Assembly (NCBI GenBank): GCA_027559495.1
Contig: JAMXSV010000017.1
Location: forward strand, 1,364,001 to 1,428,000
DNA length: 64,000 nt
Direction: 5' to 3'
Source of the DNA: Aurifilum marmelostoma
Taxonomy: Eukaryota > Ascomycota > Sordariomycetes > Diaporthales > Cryphonectriaceae
This document shows, piece after piece, positions 48,101-60,600 of this stretch (position 1 is its first letter; every line of letters begins with the position of its first letter). The position numbers were made by a program, and so were the translations under genes. The notes under the pieces are model-generated. The model made no database searches. It was not told where the DNA came from and worked only from the letters and a program-made list of their open reading frames with translations.

Positions 48101-50460
48101 TGTCGGTACCATAGTATGGGCAAGTGCAGTGCTGGAGTGGGATGAAGAGAGGGTAGAGGGGCCGCCCACGCAGGGACCAGAATGCGACGTGGGCGCGTGG
48201 ACCAAGCCTCTGGAGTATGTTAGCGAGGGGTGCAACTCGGGACGGAATCAGTCAAGGGCCTCCCAGGCCTGGACACGCTTTCGGACGACTGTGGAGCTTT
48301 TGGTCGACGGGGGGGTGGGATTTCGTGTGGGCGGGAACAAGGCTGGCCATGTCGACTGGCTCGTGACGAGTGGGTTGTCAGAGGTGTTGTCAAGAAGGAA
48401 CAAGACCTTGCCCTACCATGCGATGTGGTTACCGAGTGCGTTCCAGAAAGGGCAACGGTCATTGTCGGTCCTGGGGCCAAACCTCTCTGTTGGGACCTGG
48501 AACCTGGATCTGGAACCTGGGTTCAGAGGCGTTGTGGGGCGTGGCAGGAACCTAGATACCTGCACCTGCTGCAGTGATCGAGTGCAGTGCAACTTAGTAC
48601 GGTTTCGTACGGTGCCACTTACCCTGTACATGGTGATCGACGCCCCAGTCAGCCACGTCCTGGTGGCGCCCCGGAGCTAACCGGCATCATCTCATTGGCT
48701 GCACACCCATCCCTGACAGGTCTCTCAGTAGTTCTCGACGGCTTCTCCATAGCAAGTACCCAAGTACTGTGTACTATGTAGTGGTAATGATCCCAGGACG
48801 CTGGCACTTGCTAGGAAGTAGCCAAGCAGCCCTGTCGCCCCCCCCTACCTGCCTCCCTCCCTCTTTCCCTACATGATTACGCAGAACCAAGCTTTGCAGC
48901 CTTCTCTATCCCTCCTTCTCTTCCAGCCTATCGACAATCTGGACGCACGACACACGCACACAGAGAGAGAGAAAGAGAGCAAGCCAAAAAAAAATTCTCT
49001 CACCCCCAAGGACCACCGCGACTCGGCCAGGGGCTAACGTCTGTGGAGTTTTTGCAATCTTGCTGACGACGTTGGACATTACACGACGATGCCTTCGCAC
49101 CCCCTTTAATCTCTGCTCGCTCATTTTGCCTGCCCGTTGCGTGAAGCACCTTGGGTCTCATGGCCAGAGTTTTTGGCACCTGGATCTCGACCTGAATCTG
49201 GACCTGGCTCTGGACTCGGCATGCATCCCGGGAGGGCCGCATCCTGTCGTCTCTATGGCTGACCGGATGCCTCTTACAGAAGCCCTCCTTGTCGGTCGAG
49301 CGACAATGTTGCCCTCATGCGGAGAGTCTAGTGTCGTCTCATTATGAAATGTCAACATACACACAAAAACACACGCACGCGCGAGCGCACACATCAGACG
49401 AACTCGTCATGATCCGGCGCCTGGACCCTCCCTCCCACTCACCCCAGCCCGATCGGGCCCAGTCGATCTTCAATCATGAGCTGGAGATCGGGACCGAATT
49501 TTTGCCGGGCTTATGCTGGTGATGATGGAGAGACCGGCGCCGCCTGACGTGACCCTGTACTCCACGATGCAAGCCCCCAATATGTGGACAGAGAATCTCG
49601 AGCTGGCTACGCGGGATTTTTATGAAGCACGTGGTGCCTCCTATGCACCTTCCCACCGCCCTGAGCAGAGATAGTCTGCTGGACCTCTCGAGGAGATCCT
49701 GCAAAAAGGGTTTGAGGCCTGAATCACCGCAGCTATCGCCGAAGTTCTCTCGCGAACCTTGACCGTTGAAGAACATCATCCATGTCATTACTGACTCTGC
49801 AACAGAGAATGATATTTCCAACTTGATATACGGTATTCAGCTGGCTCCGCGGCACGTCGGACACTGTATCATGTACTACTACCTGCTCCAGGGACCACTT
49901 CCGATCCGATCCACTAGTACATCGTACGATACCTGCAGATCTGGCAGCCATTGGAGTGGCGCTAATTAGCCTGTATTGTTACGGCCGGGCAGGGCCACAT
50001 TCTCTGCAGCAAGATCTGGGATCAAAAGTACCATAGCAACTCTGTGAGGCGCCTTGACGAAGTGACAGATGATCTGCAAGCCTGCAAGGCATCGAGAGCT
50101 CCATGCCCCTTGTGCTTGCGTTGCATCAAGTATCTCTGTCTACCATAGGAGGTCATGATCGGCGGCGATCTCTGATCTGCGCCAATGACCTCCTACGCAG
50201 CTGATACTGACCAGGCTGCCATGGTTATCGACGACAGGATATTGATGAGTGCGTACATGAGAATTCTTCTTTTACGTATAGATGCCCGACTGCTGCATGC
50301 CTTTACCCCAGGCACCTACTATAGCACATCTTACAGGGCTCACAGGGTGACAGCGCGGCCCGCAGCGTAGGAATATCGGGCTCACCTGCATTGGTGTATG
50401 GCTTCCTGACGACTAGCCCCGCTGTTGGTCAAGGGAACATGATTGCGCCTCAGCAGCTGC

Positions 50461-50712
50461 TTACTTCTCCCACGGGTCGGAAATGGAATTGGTGATCAGG
50501 ACGTGTGTGCCATGCGGGAGACGTTGCATCCTCTCTAACTCCTGGGCTGAAGTCCCGTCAACCAGCAAGCTCTTGGGTACAAATCTGTGAGGGGTCGTGT
50601 TGGTCTTTCTTGCCTGCACCTCAGACACAACAACAAGGGGCGTGAAGACTAGTGTTGTCGACCATGTCTTGATCAGGCCGCCCACGATGTTGCCATCTAT
50701 GACCTCACTCAT
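50461..50712 (-). CDS. Hypothetical 83-residue ORF, doubtful
   Basis: An ATG-to-TAA ORF with balanced amino-acid composition, starting MSEVIDGNIVGGLIKTWSTT and ending LPHGTHVLITNSISDPWEK. No domain is recognised, and there is no signal peptide. A TATATAAT box lies at about 50732-50739, only about 20 bp upstream of the ATG, so a transcript from it would probably start at or after this ATG. That weakens the case. It may be a remnant of a longer decayed gene or a chance ORF. Confidence 0.25.
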   Translation of the reverse strand: MSEVIDGNIVGGLIKTWSTTLVFTPLVVVSEVQARKTNTTPHRFVPKSLLVDGTSAQELERMQRLPHGTHVLITNSISDPWEK

Positions 50713-51498
50713 TCAACAAGTTCTGCATCGAATTATATACACGAAAAAAGGTGTGATATCAATCGAGAACACGACGTGGGGCTAGCCGCCCGTTACCATT
50801 CTAATTTGATTCGCGGGCTGAGGAACCTATCGGAACAGAACCAAGTGAGCGCACCGGTACTTCTGTCACTTGTAGTCTCTGTGTGACCGAGTCTCACTAC
50901 ACGCCGCCAGACCCCCATGTTTCAGCCAAATTCTTGACTTGTAGTCCTCGGAGCAGTAACATAGTGCAGTTGCTGTCGCTTTACTGGCACTGAGACTGAT
51001 TCTAAGAATAACTATGTCACCACTGTGCCTGTGGTGGGCGTGGGTAGATTTTCTACAGCCAATAGTCTCATCAGAACATGGCAGCGTTGCATATCCCTTC
51101 TCTGGACAATATGATGATAGCTCAGCTCATAGTTACGTTACATGCACATGAACATGCTGTTCACTATCCGCCCCTTGATGATAATCACTTTCTCACTCGG
51201 GAGACGGCAGTCACATCGCAAACCAGGCAGAAGACTATGCAAGCACAAAAAAACACCGAGAGTCAGCCAGAGTTTCAAAGCTGACTCACCGGTCTGTTAT
51301 GTGCATGCGTCCCAAGATGAGACACCACTGCAACGCCAAGCATCATCCCATGTGGGCTGCCGGTGTACCTATTATGTACATGGCATGCCGATGCAGATCA
51401 GAAATGGGATGTGACCATACTTCAGATGGAAGGTATCATTTGTCTTCCTCTCTACAAGGCGGTGGACATATCTGCCGCGCCGGTGGGTATCTGGAAAA

Positions 51499-51506
<8 letters not shown>

Positions 51507-51549
<43 letters not shown>
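51507..51549. repeat. (AG)n microsatellite
   Basis: Forty-three bases of alternating A and G, with an imperfect GACAG unit at each end. Confidence 0.95.
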
Positions 51550-51554
<5 letters not shown>

Positions 51555-51660
51555 GCACATACACCTTAGAGGTGTGTGTGTGTCGCTGCGGGAGAGCTAG
51601 ATTGCTTCTGTTGAAGTTAGTTGTTTGATGCAGCTAGAGTCCTCTAGGTTGTTGGAACTC

Positions 51661-51685
51661 TTTTTTTTTTTTTTTTTTTTTTTTT
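51661..51685. repeat. T25 homopolymer
   Basis: Twenty-five consecutive T in noncoding DNA. Confidence 0.9.
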
Positions 51686-52211
51686 CTATCTTTGTGGAGG
51701 GGCTAGATGTTATGACCACTACTCGATGTTTCAGTTCCCACTAATCAACCAGAGCCACTATATCGTACCAAACAATGAACCGTCCAAATCCCTACATATT
51801 TCATGTGGGAAAGTTTAATGATCCAAATATTGTAGAAATGATAATAATATAGGGCAGCCTCAGCTGGCAGTACCATGGTAGGTCCCACCATAGAATCTGG
51901 GGAAGAACAAGGAAGATCTTATCTTATCCAGATCTTATCTCTTATGACCCTATCGCATCGTATAAGAGAAGAAATGAATATACACTCGATAAGTATAAGA
52001 GAGGGTAAAAGAGACAATGCCATGATGCCCAACATGCGAATCTGATGTTATTGATCGAAATCCATCAATTGCCGTCAGACATGATACGACCCCCCTTAAT
52101 TCCGGATCGGCATGTATAGGACTGACTACTCGCTCTTCCTACACGAACATAGACACACACACTCACACACACTTAACGCACATCCACCCACACCCACACC
52201 ACACACCCACA

Positions 52212-52212
<1 letters not shown>

Positions 52213-52260
<48 letters not shown>
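52213..52260. repeat. (CA)24 microsatellite
   Basis: The longest dinucleotide repeat in the window, preceded by degenerate CACACC units from about 52150. Confidence 0.95.
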
Positions 52261-52261
<1 letters not shown>

Positions 52262-52965
52262 GGGATGCATACACTAGGGATAAAATTCGCTTGACTACCG
52301 GGCGCCTCGGCGGGTTGACTGACTCGCGATGTTGCCTCTTACCTGGTGGAAAGGTACTTCACCACAGTACTTAATAGACACATACCTATAGTTGGTGGTC
52401 GCGTCGCGCAGCGTGATGGAGAGGTTTGTGGGCCAGAGGATCATCCAAGGAGACAAGCAAGCGGGTCTGGCCTTCCTCGCTCTTTCTGCCTTGTCGTTTT
52501 TTTTCTCTGTTTTGCCTCCTGTCACTTCCTTCCCTTTTCTGTTCTATTTTCCGTGATGCGGTGCTCCAGACCTTCCCATTGGGACCATTCGTAAGCAGCC
52601 ACGAGACTGCACTGTGCAGGCGATACGTAATTTTGAGGCCTGTGATGGCCCCCAGCCCATTTGCCTCTTTGCTTGTCCCTGGTTATTATAGTATCTCAAG
52701 AGATGCGGCAATAAAAATAGCTGTTGAGCCCTCGCCCCCCTGTCCCCCCCCCCCAAAAGTGCCATCCAGTCACCACGGAGAAGCCAAGTCCTTGGGCCGA
52801 TTTGTGATCATTTCCGGCAACGATGCTCCCCATCTCCCCCACGTTCTGGTGCGAGTCCGAGAGGGATGACCCTGAAGGGATGAGAATAACTGGGAAACAA
52901 ACACCTGCAAAGAACACCGGGGCGCTTAAAGCGGAATGGGTAATCCGAGGACATGAAGAAGGAGG

Positions 52966-53000
<35 letters not shown>
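52966..53000. repeat. A35 homopolymer
   Basis: Thirty-five consecutive A. No retroelement coding sequence or obvious target-site duplication was seen beside it. Confidence 0.9.
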
Positions 53001-53003
<3 letters not shown>

Positions 53004-54467
53004 ACCCTTGTCCTCCACCACGGGTGGGCCACCACTCAAGGGTGTCATTTGGGCTGCCTCTTCTCAATTTTTTCTTCTTCGGTCTCGACTGTCTTTCCGG
53101 CCTTCTGCAGCCCCATCAGCAACCTCTCTGGCCCCCTTTCTCCCTCCCAAAATGCGCCAACCCTATCGATGCATGCATGTATGATGACAATTTGTTGCGA
53201 TGGGCTAGGCAGGTTTCCGCTGTGGAGTCGTGGCTTGTCTGACGGCAAGGCCAGACCGGCGTCTTACTGCTGTCAGCACCAAACCAGGGGACCTCTTTTA
53301 GTTTCGTCCCAACTTTTGGACTTGCCTTCCTTGCCGTCCTGTCCTCTCGCTTTAGCGCTTTCTTGGCCCTGCCCACTGATCTTGCAGGCTATGGATGGTA
53401 CTGTATTTCTTTCTCGTTCCCTCTTTTTCTTTTTTTTTTTTTTTTGCCCCCCTTGGGTCCTGTTTTGTTCCCTGTCTATTTTGCCTTTGATATTTTAATT
53501 TTCTTTACAAAATTTTTTTCGTTCCTTTTTATATGTGTGATCGTGTGAGACCAGACTTCCACCTAATCCTCCTCCCAACTTGCCGTCCTCCTCGACCCCT
53601 CCCCCTGTTCCCCTGTGCCGCTCAATTAGCAGAAGTATATTGTACTTACTATGACTACCTAGTGCTGCCCCTGGTCCAACTTAGTCGTTTCGGTATGCTA
53701 TTGTGCCGAGAAAAAAAAAAAAAGAAAGAAAGGAAAAAAACAAGCAATTGTGAATTGTCAAAGAAAGCATGACACACTCACCAATCCAATCCTGTCACAG
53801 TGCGTGTATCTCCTGGCGCCCGTTGCTTACAAGTACTATTTCCCCACAGCAAGGGGGGGATTCTTTTTTTTTTTTTTTTCCTTTTCTTTTTTCCCACGTA
53901 CTAGGAGATGGGTCAAGATGTAACTATGTAATACCGCCGCACAGTGTAGACACATCGATATTTCACTTTTTGATGAGGCACGCACCGGAAAGGCAACCCA
54001 TGGGACAAGAACCCTGCGGCGCATCAGGCGCGCCTGGAGCTCGGGGGATTGGACGCGCCAGGCCTGGGCCTTTCCAGTAAAAGGTGTCGTCTGATGTGTG
54101 CGGTTCCGCTCCCGCACGGGATGGTTCCTACTATCTCGACACGGTTTCATCCTGGGGCGGCGAGCGGCTATGGTGACACCAGCTCGTCCTGCTTGGTACG
54201 GCAGAGGACAGACAGACAAGGAATGGAAAAACAAGGCGGGAAAACAGGGCACAGCAGCGCAACGGCCAAACCAAAAGACCACGATACCTTGAGTCAAGTT
54301 TTTTTATTCTTCGGTACTCCGCAAGCTGTCGGGGGGAATAGATCGACAGATAAAGGAGGAGATGGAATCATTTCCTAGGGCAAGAGGCAGCCACCCCACC
54401 TCTCTCTATTTTTTTTTTTCCCTCCTCCTCTTCTCTCTCCCCCTTTCTTCTCGTTCTTTTCCTTTCG

Positions 54468-54472
<5 letters not shown>

Positions 54473-54508
<36 letters not shown>
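54473..54508. repeat. (TC)18 microsatellite
   Basis: Thirty-six bases of alternating T and C within a longer pyrimidine tract. Confidence 0.95.
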
Positions 54509-54511
<3 letters not shown>

Positions 54512-55196
54512 CGGTCCTGAGTGGGTTTATTCTACCCACTGTGGATACCCCTCCCGGCTGTCGCTTCCTAGGTTGCTCTGACATCCCATCATCGGCAAGG
54601 GGGGCCGTGGGTTCCTCCTGCCTGTCGTCGATTTGACAGCACATCCGTCATCGAGCAAAAATGATACATCGGGACAAGGGGGAGGAACCACGGGCGAGGC
54701 CCCACAGGGAAGGGCACGATGCATTACGAGGCAGCTGGGGGGGGAAGGAAAGAAAATAAAAATCAAATACTAAATAGTCGAGATAGCAGCATATCTATCT
54801 TGATATGACGACTCGTTAGAACCCCCCACCCCCTTCTTCTTGTTCTTAAGTCGAATATGCTATAGCATAGTGCGGAGAAAGAGCAAGGGCCTCCCCCTTC
54901 TTCGGGTCTTGGGATCACTTTTGAGACAAGTGCTGGCTGTTCAAACTACTTTTGTGCCATAGTATAACCGTAATTCAAGGGTGATGGGGGTGTTATGGGG
55001 CGTGTCTCAACACATCCCTGGACTCATAGCAAGCCACTGTGGACACTTTCCTTGTCCCCAAGTCAATTGTCCTTCTGTTAGTTGAGCACGTACACAGCAA
55101 TAACAACAACAGCATCAACAACGATAATAATAATAGCTTGGCACACGATAATCTCCTCGCTCGATGACTCGCCTTTTCTCCCACCATAATCAATAT

Positions 55197-55207
55197 CGTC
55201 GTCGTCG

Positions 55208-55240
<33 letters not shown>
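55197..55240. repeat. CGT/CAT trinucleotide repeat
   Basis: About four CGT units grade into eleven CAT units, noncoding, about 690 bp upstream of the MOSC gene. Confidence 0.9.
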
Positions 55241-55928
55241 CATGTGTCGGGTATGCTCCGTGATCCGAGCCCCAGGCGGTGTTTTAGATCATTTCCGTGT
55301 CCCCAGCTGACTCAGCCCGGGGCGTATCTACTAGGATAGGGTGCGTATCACGTACAGTAGATAACCACACAGTCAGTAGTAGTAGCAGTAGTGCACACAA
55401 GACGTCTTGTTTCGTGATGCATCTTTTCAAGATGCCTTTTTCGGATGGGCATCTTCTTTTGGCTCGTGATGGATCTCGTAGTGTGTAGTGTCGAGCACAA
55501 AATGCCGTTTCCTGGCGCTGATGATGAGCACGGGCACAAACGCAGCGTGGGAGTCGGGGGAGAAGCTGCGAAACACCACGACTCCTTTTAGTGTCGCAAG
55601 ATGACCTCCTGACAGCCTGGACTCAACGCCCCCCTCTCTCAAACCACAGCTCCAGCTCACAGCAAAAGCCATCAACCAAGAAACCATAGAGTGTGCTCAA
55701 CAAGAGAAAATAAAAAGAAGAGACTCGTTTCAACATTTTTCAATCTTGCACGCATAGAGATAAAAAAAACACGAAAAAACAAAACCAATCTACATGCCTC
55801 AACCCAACTGAATCAGGTCATTGAAACGCTGCAAACAACAACAACATCGAACCTTTCCCCCCCTCCCCGCCCCCCCCAAATCGCCCCAATCAGCATCAGC
55901 AGCACCTTTGCAAAACCTCCGCACAAAG

Positions 55929-57375
55929 ATGGACGCCCTGATCAACGTCCAAAACACCACCGCCGCTCCCGAGGCCATACGGCCTGCCCTCCCCACCGAC
56001 GCAGGCTCCATCTTCGTCCTCATCACAACCCTCCTCGTCTTCTTCGGGCCCCTCTTCGTGCTCTTCCCGCCCTTTCCGCCGTCCAAGAGCGACGCCCTGA
56101 CCGAGACGCACAACAAGCTCGGCCTCGGGCCCGGCGGTTCCAACCTCAACAGGAGGGACAAGCGAGGCCCCGGCGCGGAGGCGCAGCGCGGCGGCAGCAT
56201 CCAGTCCCTCTTTGTCTACCCCGTCGAGCCCTGCGGCGGCGTCGAGCTCGCCCGCGCAAAGGTCACCACCGCAGGCCTCGAGTTCGACCGCCTGTTCCAC
56301 CTCGCCCAGCTCCGCAGCCCCTTTCCCGTGTCCACCACGGCCGCCGAGGGAGATGGCGACTGCCGCCACCGCTGGGAGGCCATCACCCCGCGCCAGTTCC
56401 CCCTCCTCGCCACCCTCGAGGTCGAGCTGTGGCGCCCGGACCTGGCCAAGATCAAGGGCTTCCGCGACGTCACCGCCGGCTCGTCCAACGAGGTCTTCCT
56501 CATCCTGCGGTTCCCCTGGCGCGCCGAGGGCCTGCTGAAGGGCCTGTGGGATGTGTTTGCCGTCAAGTGCAGCCGCGGGTGGCGGGCTCAGCCTGTCATT
56601 GAGGTGATGCTACCCGTGGCGTGTCCGAGCGCGGCGGATATCGCGGACAAAGGGTATGCCTTTGAGGAGGTGAGGCTGTCCGGCCGGGAGGAGAAGGAGG
56701 AGGTGGAGGTCACCGGGTTGAATATGGGGTGTGAATTGCCTGAGGAGCTGAGGTTGTACCTAGGCGTGAGTAACAAGCTGGCACTGTTTAGAGTCGACCC
56801 GGGACAGTTGAGCGAGGTATGCGACAAATCTGTGCAGTATCCAGTTCGTGTCACGAATCTGGCCAGTCTGCGGGATCCGGAGCCTCAGGAGCCCAAGAAG
56901 GAGAACTCGAAGGAGTTGAGCCTACAACAATCTCGGGCCAACATATTCGGTAAGCTATATATCCCTTTGAATATGGCACAATTGATTCTCCCGGAAGTAG
57001 ACTTGCTAATTCTGTGTATCATAGTCTCTGGACTGCCTCGCTGCGATGAGCACGGGTGGGACAAGATCAAGGTCAGGCCAGAAGGCTCACAAGAGTTGAA
57101 CGAGACAACATTTCAAGTCTCGGATCGTGTTCTCAGGTGAGAAAATATCCGCTGTCCGGGGCCCAGAGGGCCATATAGGACGAAGAAACTGGGTTGCTGA
57201 CACAAAGACCTTTAGATCTGAATCCGCCAAGGACGAGAACGCTCCCGAGACGGATGACCTCGGAGTACAAATGAGGCCTCTCTTTGGAGATAGGGACTCG
57301 TCGGACGCTTCCATCGAGGTGGGAATGTCGGTAGAAGTCTTGGATCGGGTCCAGCACGTGTACAAGAGACAATAG
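55929..57375 (+). CDS. Membrane-anchored MOSC-domain protein (mARC-like)
   Basis: Related to the mitochondrial amidoxime-reducing component and other MOSC beta-barrel proteins that carry molybdenum cofactor. Exons: 55929-56949, 57025-57136 and 57216-57375, giving 430 residues. Introns are 56950-57024 (GTAAGC) and 57137-57215 (GTGAGA, GCTGACAC branch site). One N-terminal hydrophobic segment, IFVLITTLLVFFGPLFVLFP (about residues 28-47), should anchor it. The MOSC N-terminal barrel follows with IQSLFVYPVEPCGGVELARA and ITPRQFPLLATLEVELWRPD, then NIFVSGLPRCDEHGWDKIKV and the end LGVQMRPLFG plus IEVGMSVEVLD. The R-C-K-LPN-like cysteine motif that binds the molybdenum cofactor in this family is missing: VSDRVLR runs straight into SESAKDENAPETDD. 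Cofactor binding is therefore doubtful. The 3' end faces Smc2, 280 bp away. Confidence 0.85.
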
Positions 57376-57655
57376 CGCAAGCTACTTTTGGGAGGTTGAT
57401 GAAATAATAGACTGGCGGATGCAAAAGGATACCCAACAACAACATATGGAGAACAACCTCGTCCAATCATAAAACCCACTAATTCCACCGTACCTGCCCG
57501 TAAAAACCCATCCATCTGTCGTCACACATGTACGTGGTCCCAAAGGAAACAATGTTGTAGGTGCTTGCTTACGCCACGTCTCTGTGTCTGAGTGCAGCCA
57601 GCCAGTAACCACCCATACCCAAACTCCGAGCAAATTATTCAGACAATCTCACCCC

Positions 57656-60600
57656 TCACTTCACATCTGCAGGCGTCAGTGCCTGTACCATACTCGTGCC
57701 CTCGCTGAACCTTGTCTTGAAGATGCGGTTGGCATTCTGGAACATGCCGTCCTTCAGACTGACGACGATGAACTGGGAGCCCTTGAAACGGCTCTTGATG
57801 AGCCGGCCGATGTTTTGGGTATGTGACAGGTCAAGCGCGGCGTCGACTTCGTCCAAGATATACATGGGCGCTGGCTTGAACTGCAGCAGGGCCATGATGA
57901 GCGAGAGGGCAATAAGCGATCTGCAAAGAAACATTGTCAACATCTAGACTGCCTCCAAAGGGCCGCATTCAAACAGGGACGCACCTCTGACCACCACTCA
58001 GTTCTGTAAGACTTTGCTTCCAGACCTTGCCGAGACAGACCTTGACCTCCAGGCCCTCGTTGATAGTCTTGCCCTCTGGCGGGTCCAGCTTGGCGAAAGA
58101 GCCTCCAGGTAGCAGCTCCGAAAAGATCTCACCAAAGTCGGCATTGACCTTCTGCCACGTCTCGAGCAACGCTTTCTTCTTGTAGTCGTCCAGGCTGACG
58201 ATGGTCTCCTCGATCTTCTTCTTGTCTCGGATGACTGTCTTCATCATGTGCTTGAGTGCAACTTCTTTCTTTTCCACACTGTCGATCATGTTCATGACCT
58301 TTGGGTTGATCTTCTTCTTCATCCCCTGGAAACGGTCTGTCAGGTTTCGCAGTGTGGACTTGCACTCGGCTATGTTGTGGTTCTTGAAATCATAGGGAGT
58401 GCCGGCGCGGCCAAAGTTGTCCTTCTCGTCAGCGATCCATTCGTGTTCCTTCTCCATGTGTTCGACAGCCTGCCCGGCGCTCTGCTGTTCTTTGTTGAAC
58501 TTCTCAACCTGATGAACAAGTTTTTGCATCTCCAGGCCCTCTTCGGTGATCCGAGCGTTCTTGCTGCGTATTGCGTCCTCGAGGGCACGGAGCTCATCAT
58601 CGAAGATGTTGAGTTTGGCTCGCTCCGCATCGAGATCAACTTGGGCTTTGTCATGAGTCTCCTGAAGATCGTCTCGCTCCTTCAAGATCTTGGCGATCTC
58701 GTCCTGCTGGGCCCCGATGGCCTGGTCGATCTCCTGCAGCTGTTCACGGGCAGCTGCAAGGTCGCCAGACACCTGTTCCGAGTCGAGCTGAGCGTTCTGT
58801 AGCTCCTTCTGCAACGTCTTGACGGACGCTCGGTGCTTCTCGAGGGAAACCCGCAGCTTGTCCAAAGAAGCCTGTAACTCGACGAGTTTGCCGTCCTTGT
58901 TGCTGTCAAAGTCCTTCATGTCCTTCTCGATTCGCTTTGCGTCCGCTGTGGCCTCCGCATAGCGCTTCTTGGCTTCTTGACTGCTCTCCTTGAGTTGGCT
59001 GATCTGCTCCTTCATGTTCTGCACCTCCTGGATGATGGAAGAGGATGAGTTGCTGCCAATCTGCTCCTCCGCAAGCTTGATCTCGTGGCTCTTCAGATCA
59101 AATTCCTGCTTGATCCTCCGGGCTTGATCGAGCTTCGACTTCTCCCCCGCGATCCTGGCCTGTAGGTCATGGAGAGATGCTTCGGCTTCCCTGATTTGTC
59201 GGTTCAGCTCATTCAGCTTTTGCATCGTCACCAAGACCCCACTAGAATTAGGTGCGCTGCCGCCGGACAAGGTGCCGGATGGATCGTATGAATCTCCCTG
59301 GAGTGTGATGCTCCTCATCCTCACGTTGGGGTCGAAGGTGACCCTCTTGGCGGTCTCTGCATCATCGCAGATCAGGGTGTTGCCGAAGACGTATTGCATG
59401 GCAGCCGACACCTCATCATCGTAGCCCACAAGCGAAAGGGCCAAGTTGACCTTCCCCGGGGCTATTCTCTGTGCAGTCGCGATGGTCTGTGCAGAAGCTT
59501 TGAAAGCAGAAATCTTGTTGAGCGGAATGATCGTGACGCGCTTGCGCAACCTGCCGCCCTTGAGCAGCTGGGTACCGGTGACCTCAGTGTCGACAACGAC
59601 GTTGTACAGACGCCCTCCAGCGCATATCTCGAGTGCAGTCCCCGCCTGTGTGTTCTCCTTATCGAGCGTGAAGAGCTGAGCGACGAGGCCCTTCACCTTT
59701 GACCTGTCAAAGTTGGGGGTCGGGTCGGCATAGTTGAAGTCGATGTTGGCCACTTTGCGCTTCACAGCATCGGACTGCTGCCTGAGACTGCGTATCGTCT
59801 GCTGGAGATTGCTCTCTTCCTTGTACAATTCCTCCTCGGCACCGGGGCTGAAGCCAAGCTTGCCGAGCTCCATCTCCAGCCGCTGCGCCTGGGACCTGAG
59901 GCCCTCGAGCTCCTTGAGCAAGCCGGCATTCTGCTCCTTTGCTTTCTTGGCACGTGGCTCCTCCTCCTTGATGCGCTTTTCAAGATGCGCGACCTTGATC
60001 TTGGCCTGCTCCTGCTCTGTCACTGCGGCGGAGGCGCGATGCCTCGCGTCCTGCAGCTGGGCTTGGTAGCCATTCTCCTGACCCTCCTTGGACGCCACCC
60101 CGGTCTGCAGAGTCTGCAACAGTTCCTCCTTGGACTCTGCCTCCTGACTCTGCCTCTCGAGCTCTTCTTTTGCCGAGTCGTGCTTGGCCTTGGTCTTCTC
60201 ATATGTCTTTGTCTTGTCCTTCAGTAACGCCTCGAGTTCGGCGACATTTTTCTCTCCAGCTATCCTGCGATCCTGCTCCTCGGTCAAGCTCGACTTCTTC
60301 AGGTCCATCACGGTCGCCAGACGGACAAGCTCGTTCGAGAGCTTCTTCACCGAGTCCTGCAGGGCCTGGGCCCTGGCGCCTTTCCGGAGCTCCTTGTCAC
60401 GCTGACCCTTGACCCTCTGGACATCCTCCTCCAGATGGGAAATCTCGCTCTTGAGCCTCACAGCCGAGTCCTCGAGATCCTTTTGCCTCTGCTTCTTGCC
60501 TCCCAGGTCTGCTGCCGACTGCTCGAGCTTCTCCTTGTATCGGACGTAGTCGTGGGAGACCACCAGCCTCGTCAGGCGCTCAAGGTCGTTTTGGGTCTGT

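Larger units (their letters stand above)
45122..55928. other. 10.8 kb gene-poor divergent region between the Zn2Cys6 regulator and the MOSC gene
   Basis: No gene with a recognised product. The region is mostly simple repeats, homopolymers (T25 at 51661-51685, A35 at 52966-53000) and pyrimidine-rich blocks. Large upstream regions are common for fungal developmental regulators, so part may be regulatory. Possible small coding pieces are listed separately (50461-50712) or under findings (52386-52444). Palindromic GTAC/ATAG motifs occur near 47216, 48105 and 48754-48780. Confidence 0.5.

Noticed and set aside
48069..48680. Plus-strand ORF of 203 codons
   Set aside because: No recognisable motif, no third-position bias, and competing ORFs on both strands; typical of GC-rich noncoding DNA.
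52966..53000. A35 tract as a possible retroposon tail
   Set aside because: No reverse-transcriptase remnant, spliced-gene copy or flanking direct repeats were seen next to it.
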